Source: Candidatus Hydrogenedentota bacterium
GTDB lineage: Bacteria > Hydrogenedentota > Hydrogenedentia > Hydrogenedentales > CAITNO01
Length of the DNA: 63,486 bases
NCBI GenBank assembly: GCA_903893795.1
Contig: CAITNO010000038.1
Span: 1-63,486, forward strand
Reading direction: 5' to 3'
A program made the position numbers and the translations under genes. This document shows positions 57,379 through 63,486 of the stretch, one piece after another. A model generated the notes under the pieces. The model was not told the origin of the DNA and made no database searches. It saw only the letters and a list, made by a program, of their open reading frames with translations. The number at the start of each line of letters is the position of its first letter. Within the stretch, counting starts at the first letter, position 1.

Positions 57379-58701
57379 CTAGCCGCGCCCGGCGCGCGCC
57401 AAGACTTCGTCGGCGCCCTGCTTTAGCAGGCGGCCCGCCTCGGCCGGTTCCCGGGTGCCTGCCAGCACTTCGCTCAGCGTGCGCACAACCAGGTCGCGCA
57501 CCTGCTGCCATCCTGTGATGTTGGGTTCGCCGCGCGCGAAGTCCAGACAGTCAAAGGCGGCCCGATTGCATTCCCACTCGTCAAAGAGCTTCTTCATCTC
57601 GGGACTGTCCAGGGCGGATTTCCGCACAGGCAAGTAGCCCGTGCCCACGGCCCATCGCGCGGTTATTTCGGGGGAGGTAAACCATTTTACAAACGCCCAG
57701 GCGGCGGCCTTCTGCTCTTCGGTGGTGTTGAAGATGGTCACATTGGGACCGTAAAGCACCGTGGCGGGATGGGCCGGATCCAACTGCGGTATTCTGGCCA
57801 TGCCCCAGCGGGTCTTGTCGTTTTGCATGAGCAGCATGATGTCGGTACGGCTTGCACTGGTCCGGAAGGTGAACGCGATTTCGTCCTTACCCAGTGCCTC
57901 ATTGTCCTGATAAGTGCCGGGCGTAATCCGGTAGGCCAGTCCCTCGCGGGTCAGCGTGGCATAGAAATCCAGCACGGCCAGCGCCTGGGGCGAGTCAAAG
58001 AGCGTTTCATGGCCCCGAATCACATCGCCGCCGCGGCTGAATACCATGGCATCGAAGGTGGAGCAGTCTACCGAGATCGCGTGGGCCGGTTTTCCCGTGG
58101 CCGCCTTTATCTTGCGGCACTGGTCGAGAAACTCATCCCATGTGGCGGGCGGGGCCGTAAGGCCCGCCTTTGCCAGCACCCGCCTGTTGTAATAGAGCAT
58201 GAGGATGCTCTTGGACAGAGGGAAAGAGTACATCTTGCCGCCGAAATCGGCGTAGCGGTTGGGTTGGAGCGCCGCCGGAAAATAGTCATCCAGTTCGGCC
58301 TGGGTGAGCCCCGTTTTCGGGTCTTTGATGAGCAGGTCCAAATCCAGTGCGGCACCGGTGGGGATGTACTCGGCCGTCATGTTCTCATAGGAAACCGTCA
58401 TTGCGGGCAGCACGCCGGCCTGAATGCTGGCCGACACCTTGCGGAAGACATCGGGATAGTCCCCGGCATACTCCACCTTGATGGGAAGCCCTGGATGGGC
58501 GGCGTTAAACTCGTCGGCCAGCCGGTGCAGCAGTGCACCAATTTCCGTGATCTGGCGGTCCCAGAACACCGCCGACGTTGTATCCAAGGGACGGAAGGAA
58601 GGCCCCTGGGTGGGACCGCTTTTCGGCGAGCCTCCGCAGCCCGCCAAACAACATGCGGCGGACAGGGCCGCCAACATCATCCATAAACGAAACCGGGTCA
58701 T
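57379..58701 (-). CDS. sugar ABC transporter substrate-binding lipoprotein
   Basis: 440 aa. Lipoprotein signal with lipobox LAGC (LSAACCLAGCGGS). The fold pattern is that of UgpB/MalE-type proteins: FWDRQITEIGALLHRLADEFNAAHPGLPIKVEYAGDYPDVFRKV, then MYSFPLSKSILMLYYNRRVLAKAGL and PNVTIFNTTEEQKAAAWAFVKWF. It binds a sugar or glycerol-phosphate-like ligand in the periplasm. It overlaps the upstream permease by ATGA. Confidence 0.9.
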   Translation of the reverse strand: MTRFRLWMMLAALSAACCLAGCGGSPKSGPTQGPSFRPLDTTSAVFWDRQITEIGALLHRLADEFNAAHPGLPIKVEYAGDYPDVFRKVSASIQAGVLPAMTVSYENMTAEYIPTGAALDLDLLIKDPKTGLTQAELDDYFPAALQPNRYADFGGKMYSFPLSKSILMLYYNRRVLAKAGLTAPPATWDEFLDQCRKIKAATGKPAHAISVDCSTFDAMVFSRGGDVIRGHETLFDSPQALAVLDFYATLTREGLAYRITPGTYQDNEALGKDEIAFTFRTSASRTDIMLLMQNDKTRWGMARIPQLDPAHPATVLYGPNVTIFNTTEEQKAAAWAFVKWFTSPEITARWAVGTGYLPVRKSALDSPEMKKLFDEWECNRAAFDCLDFARGEPNITGWQQVRDLVVRTLSEVLAGTREPAEAGRLLKQGADEVLARAGRG

Positions 58702-59507
58702 GCCTTAATCCCCGCGCCGAGGGCGCTTTCCACAAAATACCGTTGTGCGGCGAAGTATAAGACCACCGTGGGGAGAATGACAATGGCGGAGGCGCACATG
58801 AGCAGGTTGATGCGGACGCCCGCATCGGTGTTGAAGGCGGTCAACCCCACCTGCACCACGCGCATGGAACCGTCCGCCGTAACCACCAAGGGCCAGAGCA
58901 GTGAATTGTAACTGCCGAGAAAGGCGAAGAGCGCCACGGTGATCACCATGGGCCGCACCAACGGTGCCCCGATGCGAAAAAGAAAACGCAGATGGCCGCA
59001 GCCGTCGATGCGGGCCGCATCGTAGAAATCGGCGGGCAGGGCGAGAAAGGCCTGTCGCATCAGGAAAATGGAGAACGCATTGGCGCACCAGGGCACAATG
59101 AGCGCCGCATAGCTGTCATACCAGCCGAGGCGCGAAATAAGCACGAAATTGGGAACAAATATGGCCTCGAAGGGCACCATCATGCTGCCCAACACCAGGG
59201 CGAAGAGCACACCCCGTCCCGGAAAGCGGAGGCGCGCGAAGGCATAACCGGCCATCAGCGACGTGAGCACCACCGACAGGCTCACCGTGCCGGCCACAAG
59301 GAAGGAGTTGAAGAAGTAGCGCCCAAAGGGGGCGGCGCGGAAGGTGTCGGGAAGATTCTGCCAGTGAAACATGCCGGGCCACAGGGAGAGGCTCGGTGTT
59401 GAGGCCGAGGCGTAATCCTTGCACGCCGTGGACAGCATCCACAGGAACGGCCACACCATCAGCAGTCCAAACGCCGCAAGGAGAATATGGGGAAGGACCC
59501 GCCTCAT
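58698..59507 (-). CDS. sugar ABC transporter permease (MalG/UgpE type)
   Basis: 269 aa with six transmembrane helices. The EAA loop is DAARIDGCGHLRFLFRIGAPLVRP. Start ATG 59507 overlaps the stop of the other permease (ATGA); the longer frame to 59606 lies inside that gene. It pairs with the MalF/UgpA-type permease. No ATPase gene is present in this cluster. Confidence 0.9.
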   Translation of the reverse strand: MRRVLPHILLAAFGLLMVWPFLWMLSTACKDYASASTPSLSLWPGMFHWQNLPDTFRAAPFGRYFFNSFLVAGTVSLSVVLTSLMAGYAFARLRFPGRGVLFALVLGSMMVPFEAIFVPNFVLISRLGWYDSYAALIVPWCANAFSIFLMRQAFLALPADFYDAARIDGCGHLRFLFRIGAPLVRPMVITVALFAFLGSYNSLLWPLVVTADGSMRVVQVGLTAFNTDAGVRINLLMCASAIVILPTVVLYFAAQRYFVESALGAGIKA

Positions 59508-60529
59508 GAGTAGTGCACCCGGCGCCCGACAAAACGCCATTGCAGGGCCGTCAGCGCGACAATGGCCAGCGTGAGCATGGTGGATGCGGCCGTGGCGTAC
59601 CCCCAATATCCGTAGTCGTAGAACTGGGAGTAAATGTAAAGAATGAGATTGCGCGTGTCCTGCGTGTTGCCACCGCCCTGGGTCAGCGCGTAGAAGCTGT
59701 TGAAGGCCTGAAAAGCCCGGACCACGCCAACCACACCTAGGAAGAAGATGGTGGGCGACAGCAACGGCAGGGTGATATGCCAGAGAGTGCGCAGTCCACC
59801 CGCCCCGTCAATGCGCGCCGACTCTTCGACCTCGCGGGGGATGGAGGACAGTCCCGCCAGAAAGACCACGATCATAAAACCGCAGCCGTGCCAGATGTCG
59901 AACAGCATGACGCAGCAAAGGGCCATGCTGGGGCCGATGGAAGCGTTCACCGCGCCGCCGGTGAGCAGGTGCAGCATGCCGCGCGGCTCCAGCAGCCATT
60001 GCTGGGGAGCAACACCCACCCATGCCATCAACAGGTTGAAGACTCCCCCGCGCGGGTTGAAGAGGGAACGCCACACCATGGCGGCCGCCACCACGGAGGT
60101 GACATAGGGCAGAAAATAGAGGGTACGAAAGAAACCGCGGGCACGGCTTATACGGTGCAATACCAAGGCAATGAGAAAACTGAAGGCCAACATGGCCGGG
60201 ATGGTGCCCAGCACGTAATAAATCGTGACGGTAAGGCTCTGCCAAAACTCGCCGGAACGCAGCGCGTCCAGATAATTGCCCAAGCCGATGAAGGCGCCGT
60301 CGCCGTGTTTGCCCCCGCGCAGGCTGAGCGTGAGGGCGTTGACCATGGGTGTGAAAGAAAAGGCACCCAGCACCAGAAGTGCGGGCGCAGTCAGCAACAC
60401 CGCCGCGGGAATGTCGCCCATGCGCCGGGGAAAACGGTCCAGCAGGCTGTCGAGCAGGGCAAGGAGCCGGTCGGGCAACGCCGCGAACGTCTCGGCCATG
60501 CGCGTCATTCTGGGGTCTCTTTCGGACAT
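59504..60529 (-). CDS. sugar ABC transporter permease (MalF/UgpA type)
   Basis: 341 aa. Hydrophilic N-terminus (~40 residues) and six or seven helices, with the EAA loop EESARIDGAGGLRTLWHITLPLLSP. ATG 60529 follows the waaA stop by 2 nt; the frame is open to 60655. Cotranscribed with waaA and the other importer genes. Confidence 0.9.
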   Translation of the reverse strand: MSERDPRMTRMAETFAALPDRLLALLDSLLDRFPRRMGDIPAAVLLTAPALLVLGAFSFTPMVNALTLSLRGGKHGDGAFIGLGNYLDALRSGEFWQSLTVTIYYVLGTIPAMLAFSFLIALVLHRISRARGFFRTLYFLPYVTSVVAAAMVWRSLFNPRGGVFNLLMAWVGVAPQQWLLEPRGMLHLLTGGAVNASIGPSMALCCVMLFDIWHGCGFMIVVFLAGLSSIPREVEESARIDGAGGLRTLWHITLPLLSPTIFFLGVVGVVRAFQAFNSFYALTQGGGNTQDTRNLILYIYSQFYDYGYWGYATAASTMLTLAIVALTALQWRFVGRRVHYS

Positions 60530-60531
60530 GT

Positions 60532-61812
60532 TCAGAGTTCCCGGTTGCCAACCGGCCGCGCCGCGACCGCGCCGGCCACAAGATCGGCGTTGAGGTCGGT
60601 GGCGCCACGGTTTTCCAATACCGCCCTGCGGCCAAGGGTTCCCAGCGACCGGCAATGCTGCGGGTCCGAGAGCAAGCCTTCCAGCGTTTCACAAAGCACT
60701 TCCGGACCCTCCACCTGCACCGCACCGCCCTTGGCCAGCAAGGCATCGGAGGCTTCCGGAAAATTGCCCATCAAGGGTCCGTACACGGTTGCAACGCCCA
60801 ACGCAGCCGACTCTAACGGGTTGTGACCGTCAACGCCGGGGAAGAAACTGCCGCCGATGACAACCACTGTCGCCAGCGAATAGAACGCCACCAGTTCGCC
60901 CATCGTGTCCACAAACAGCACCCGCGCGTCCCGCGCTCCTTCCCCCGCCTTAAGTGCGGAACGCAACACGACGGCTTCCCCTCGAAAGGATTCCATCGCC
61001 TCCGCAACGCGCTGGTTGTGACGCGGGGCAATGACAAGCCGAAGTTCGGGAAAACGGGCGCGCAGGACGCTCCAGCATTGTGCGGCCAGGGCCTCGTCTC
61101 CGGGCCGCGTGCTTCCGAAGACCAACACCGGGGTGTCGGGACCGTAGCCGCAGCCGATGCGAAGTTCCAAACGCGTGCGGGAATCGGTCTCGGTGGCCAC
61201 CGCATCGAACTTCAGGTTGCCGGTGACCCGGACCGCTTTGGATGGGGTTCCCAGCAGGGCATACCGCTCCGCATAGACTTCGTTCTGCGCACCCACGGCG
61301 GAAAGCATTTCAAAGGCAGGGCGAAAGAGCCGCCGGAAGCGGCGGTAGGTGGGAAACTGGCGCGGACTGAGCCGGGCATTGACAACCACCACGGGAGCGC
61401 CAAAGCTGCGCGTTTCGCGCACGAGGTTGGGCCAGACCTCCGTCTCCACCAGAACGAGAACAGAGGGCCGCAAGCGCTCCACGAAGCGTCGCACGGCCCG
61501 GCGCGTGTCAAAGGGCAACCAGGTCACCTGCGCGTCTTTGACTGTCATTAGGGCCAGTTCCTGCCCGGTAACGGTGCTGGTTGTCAGTAGGATGGGAACA
61601 TCGGGAAAACGGGACCGCAACGCCGGAATCAGGGCGCGCACAGTGCTGACCTCGCCCACGCTGCACGCATGGACCCAGACGGCACCGGTCGCTCCGTCAG
61701 GCACGGGCGGGGCGAAACGCGCGCGCAGGATTCCATGCCTGGGGCTAAGGCTCAGCCATGCGCGCGCCAGCGGCGAGGCGCATGCAAGAACAGCGTTATA
61801 GAGGGCGTATTG
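60532..61812 (-). CDS. waaA: 3-deoxy-D-manno-octulosonic acid (Kdo) transferase
   Basis: 426 aa. N-terminal hydrophobic anchor, then WVHACSVGEVSTVRAL, LVLVETEVWPNLVRE, VVVNARLS, TGNLKFDA, FGSTRPGDE, APRHNQR and GGSFFPGVDGHNPLESAALG, all hallmarks of Kdo transferases (GT30). It attaches Kdo to lipid A precursors at the inner membrane, so the organism makes LPS. ATG 61812 is used; TTG 61842 would lie within the terminator stem of the upstream gene. Confidence 0.93.
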   Translation of the reverse strand, partial: QYALYNAVLACASPLARAWLSLSPRHGILRARFAPPVPDGATGAVWVHACSVGEVSTVRALIPALRSRFPDVPILLTTSTVTGQELALMTVKDAQVTWLPFDTRRAVRRFVERLRPSVLVLVETEVWPNLVRETRSFGAPVVVVNARLSPRQFPTYRRFRRLFRPAFEMLSAVGAQNEVYAERYALLGTPSKAVRVTGNLKFDAVATETDSRTRLELRIGCGYGPDTPVLVFGSTRPGDEALAAQCWSVLRARFPELRLVIAPRHNQRVAEAMESFRGEAVVLRSALKAGEGARDARVLFVDTMGELVAFYSLATVVVIGGSFFPGVDGHNPLESAALGVATVYGPLMGNFPEASDALLAKGGAVQVEGPEVLCETLEGLLSDPQHCRSLGTLGRRAVLENRGATDLNADLVAGAVAARPVGNREL

Positions 61813-61819
61813 CATGTTC

Positions 61820-61855
61820 AATAAAAGGACGGGCAGTCCCAAAGGACCGCCCGTC
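61820..61855 (-). terminator. intrinsic terminator after the second secretin gene
   Basis: On the minus strand, GACGGGCGGTCC-TTTG-GGACTGCCCGTC is followed by CTTTTATT. The only imperfect pair is a G-U on the minus strand but an A-C on the plus strand, which fixes the transcribed strand. It lies 28 nt after the secretin stop and just before waaA. Confidence 0.75.
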
Positions 61856-61882
61856 TGCCAGTTGACATTGTTTCAGTGATTG

Positions 61883-63486
61883 TCAGGACACCGGAGTCGC
61901 CGGCGCAACACTCTTTACCACGCCTTCCGGGGTGGGCTTGTTGACGCCCTTGCCGGAAGCCTTGAGGGGCGCCTTTGCCTTTGCCGGAGCGGCCGCAGGC
62001 TTATTCGCCTCGGAAGCGCCCTGGGTGGTGGTGGTGTTCTCACGGCCGATGTCGAAGAAGCGCGCACCGGTGGAGTCGATGATGTCCGGCGTCACGAAGA
62101 TGAGCAAGCTGGACTGCTGAGTCTCATGGCTCTTGCCCTTGAAGAAGAAGCCTATCACCGGAATGTCCGAAATGTAGGGCAGCTTCTGCTCGGCCTTCGT
62201 GGACTGGTCACGGACCATGCCGCCGAGCACCAGCGTGTCGCCGTCGTGAACGATGACGTTGGTCCACACCGCCTGCCACGAGGTCGTCGGCAGGTTGATG
62301 GTGTTGGTCACGGTGTCGCCGTTGATGATCTGCTTCTGGTCGAAGGATTTCTCACCCGTCTTCGTGCGCACCTCAGGGTTGAGCCAGAGGCGCACCTGGT
62401 CATTGTCGCGAATCTGCGGGGTGACCGACAGCGCAATGCCGAAGTTAAACGCTGTGGGTGTCAGGTTCTGCACAAAGTTCGTCGAAGCCGTGCCGCTGAG
62501 CCCGTACCCGGTGGTCAGGATCTGCGTGTTGACCGAGGTCACGTAGTAGTCCGTCGTGAAGTCCGCCACCACGGCCGGTTTGCGGTTCATGGTGGTAACC
62601 CGCGGCGCGCTCAGCAGTTCGGACGAATCCAGGCTGTTGAGGTAGTCGAAAGTCACATTGATTGCGTCTCCATTACCGTTGTTCAAAATCTTGTGCAGGA
62701 TTGAGAAAGTGGGGGTCGCCGAGGATGCCGGGTCCGCCAGTGCGGTGATGGCGTTCGAGGTGACCGTGTTGTTGATTACGGAACTGCCGTTCGGCTTGGT
62801 GTAGAAAGGCACTGCCTCGTCCACGCCGTCGCCGTTTATATCGTAATTGTAGGTGGTTGACTGAAGGGACGAAATTGGCTGGGTCCGCTTGTTCTTGTCA
62901 TTGAGCGCGGTGTCCCACTTGAATCCGATCTTCTTCAGGTCGTTCAGACTGACGGTGAGGAACTTGGCCTCGATGCTCACCTGTTTCGGCGTAACGTCAA
63001 TCTGCGCCAACTGCTTCTCGAAGACATCGAGATTGGTGGGTGTGTTCTTGACGATGAGCATGTTGTTGGCCGGATTGTAAATCATGTCGGACAACTGCTC
63101 TTCCGTGTAGGGCTCATACACCTGGGGAACGAGGCGCTCCAGCAGGCTGAGCACATCACTGCCCAGACCGAATGAGTTCGAACCGCCCGCACCGCCCAAA
63201 CCGGCTGCGCCGCCCTGCGCGCCGTTAAAACCACCACCGCCGAACTGCTGATTGCGGCCCGCCGTGGCGCCCGTGCCCGTGGTGCGCAGACCCATCGCGC
63301 CCGTGGTGGCCGGAATTTCGCCGACCATCATGTCGCTAATGCTGCCGAACAAGTCGGAAATGTTGCTGATGGCGGTGACATCGCTCATACCCATGCCGCC
63401 CATGCCGCCGCCCATGCCACCCATGCCGCCGCCCATGCCACCCATGCCGCCGCCCATGCCACCCATGCCGCCGCCCATGCCGCCCA
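61883..63486 (-). CDS. secretin family protein (GspD/PilQ-like), N-terminus outside the window
   Basis: At least 534 aa; the frame runs through the window edge. The visible N-terminal part is a Gly/Met tract of ~30 residues (GMGGGMG units). Then Gly-rich linker, an N-domain (LIVKNTPTNLDVFEKQLAQIDVTPKQVSIEAKFLTVS) and the secretin core (SSELLSAPRVTTMNRKPA, FGIALSVTPQIRDNDQVRLWLNPEV, GDTLVLGGMVRDQSTKAEQKLPYISDIPVIGFFFKG, LLIFVTPDII). The C-terminal tail is Ala/Lys/Pro-rich. It is more GspD-like than the PilQ at 17-20 kb, so it probably belongs to a second secretion or pilus system to the right of the window. Confidence 0.9.
   Translation of the reverse strand, partial: GGMGGGMGGMGGGMGGMGGGMGGMGGGMGGMGMSDVTAISNISDLFGSISDMMVGEIPATTGAMGLRTTGTGATAGRNQQFGGGGFNGAQGGAAGLGGAGGSNSFGLGSDVLSLLERLVPQVYEPYTEEQLSDMIYNPANNMLIVKNTPTNLDVFEKQLAQIDVTPKQVSIEAKFLTVSLNDLKKIGFKWDTALNDKNKRTQPISSLQSTTYNYDINGDGVDEAVPFYTKPNGSSVINNTVTSNAITALADPASSATPTFSILHKILNNGNGDAINVTFDYLNSLDSSELLSAPRVTTMNRKPAVVADFTTDYYVTSVNTQILTTGYGLSGTASTNFVQNLTPTAFNFGIALSVTPQIRDNDQVRLWLNPEVRTKTGEKSFDQKQIINGDTVTNTINLPTTSWQAVWTNVIVHDGDTLVLGGMVRDQSTKAEQKLPYISDIPVIGFFFKGKSHETQQSSLLIFVTPDIIDSTGARFFDIGRENTTTTQGASEANKPAAAPAKAKAPLKASGKGVNKPTPEGVVKSVAPATPVS
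63390..63486 (-). repeat. 21-bp tandem repeat encoding Gly/Met array
   Basis: Units of the form GGCATGGGCGGCGGCATGGGT-like 21-mers (coding strand) occur about four times up to the window edge, encoding GMGGGMG repeats at the visible start of the secretin. It is a coding minisatellite that may vary in copy number. Confidence 0.85.

Noticed and set aside
61813..61842. waaA start at TTG 61842
   Set aside because: It would place the first codons in the terminator hairpin of the secretin gene; ATG 61812 gives a normal N-terminus.
63390..63486. CRISPR-like array
   Set aside because: The 21-bp units are contiguous without spacers and are in frame with the secretin, so this is a coding repeat.
1..63486. 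tRNA, rRNA, transposase, prophage or toxin-antitoxin genes
   Set aside because: I looked for T-loop GTTCGA patterns, DDE or HUH motifs, integrases and small paired ORFs and found none that I could support.

Overview
The window comes from a GC-rich Gram-negative bacterium. An outer membrane is implied by a Kdo transferase (waaA), two secretins, a soluble lytic transglycosylase and a type IV pilus assembly set. Several traits resemble free-living members of the Hydrogenedentota / Planctomycetes-Verrucomicrobia-Lentisphaerae sphere: an orphan cohesin-like protein, an FG-GAP repeat protein, a URO-D-like enzyme, Gfo/Idh/MocA and glycoside hydrolase genes, GspC-like pilus genes, and intergenic palindromes such as 'GGGCATCCTGCCC' or 'GGTGCGT..ACGCACC'. 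That placement is an inference; no rRNA or tRNA gene is visible.

Layout. 1-2.1 kb: a 102-bp tandem hairpin repeat, a cohesin-like membrane-anchored protein and a small membrane protein. 2.2-9.9 kb: a long housekeeping operon, infC-rpmI-rplT-hisA-tyrA-tmk-holB-ricT-tatD, ending in a GH29-like hydrolase. It has its own sigma70-like promoter, a strong intrinsic terminator inside the leader, and an infC gene that appears to start with AUC. 10-13.3 kb (minus): a three-gene polyol/sugar-phosphate operon (class II aldolase, SorE-like zinc dehydrogenase, SrlD-like SDR). 13.5-19.7 kb: promoters and the pilMNOPQ operon. 19.8-24.1 kb: MoxR ATPase, DUF58 and TgpA-like transglutaminase. 24.1-32.4 kb (minus): FG-GAP protein, pdxA, a membrane protein, cyclophilin, GH38 alpha-mannosidase and a URO-D-like protein. 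32.6-35.1 kb: a polytopic M28 peptidase. 35.2-44.5 kb (minus): AspT/YidE-type transporter, two CNNM/CorC-type CBS proteins, ybeY, pgpH-like HD phosphodiesterase, phoH and a small Arg-rich protein. 44.6 kb: cysC. 45.4-50.3 kb (minus): NtrC-like regulator, FHA-GAF-HD-GYP protein and a PilT-family ATPase. 50.7-61.8 kb (minus): lytic transglycosylase, oxidoreductase, beta-propeller hydrolase, YfhO-like protein, sugar ABC importer without its ATPase, and waaA. 61.9 kb to the end: a second secretin, cut by the window edge.

How the genes work together. The ribosomal-protein operon joins translation to His/Tyr biosynthesis and DNA replication. The pilus genes (PilMNOPQ), the PilT-like ATPase, the HD-GYP (cyclic-di-GMP-type) protein and the sigma54-type regulator plausibly form one surface-motility circuit, although they lie 30 kb apart. 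The YbeY-PgpH-PhoH cluster is a conserved RNA-processing / c-di-AMP neighbourhood. The sugar genes (GH29-like, GH38, beta-propeller protein, ABC importer, aldolase operon) point to a saprophyte that uses glycans and polyols.

The most unusual material is intergenic: the repeat at the left edge, palindromes whose inner stems differ completely while the frame and GAA loop are kept, two GTCCA...TGGAC palindromes placed like operators, and the infC leader. I found no CRISPR array, transposase, prophage or defence cluster.
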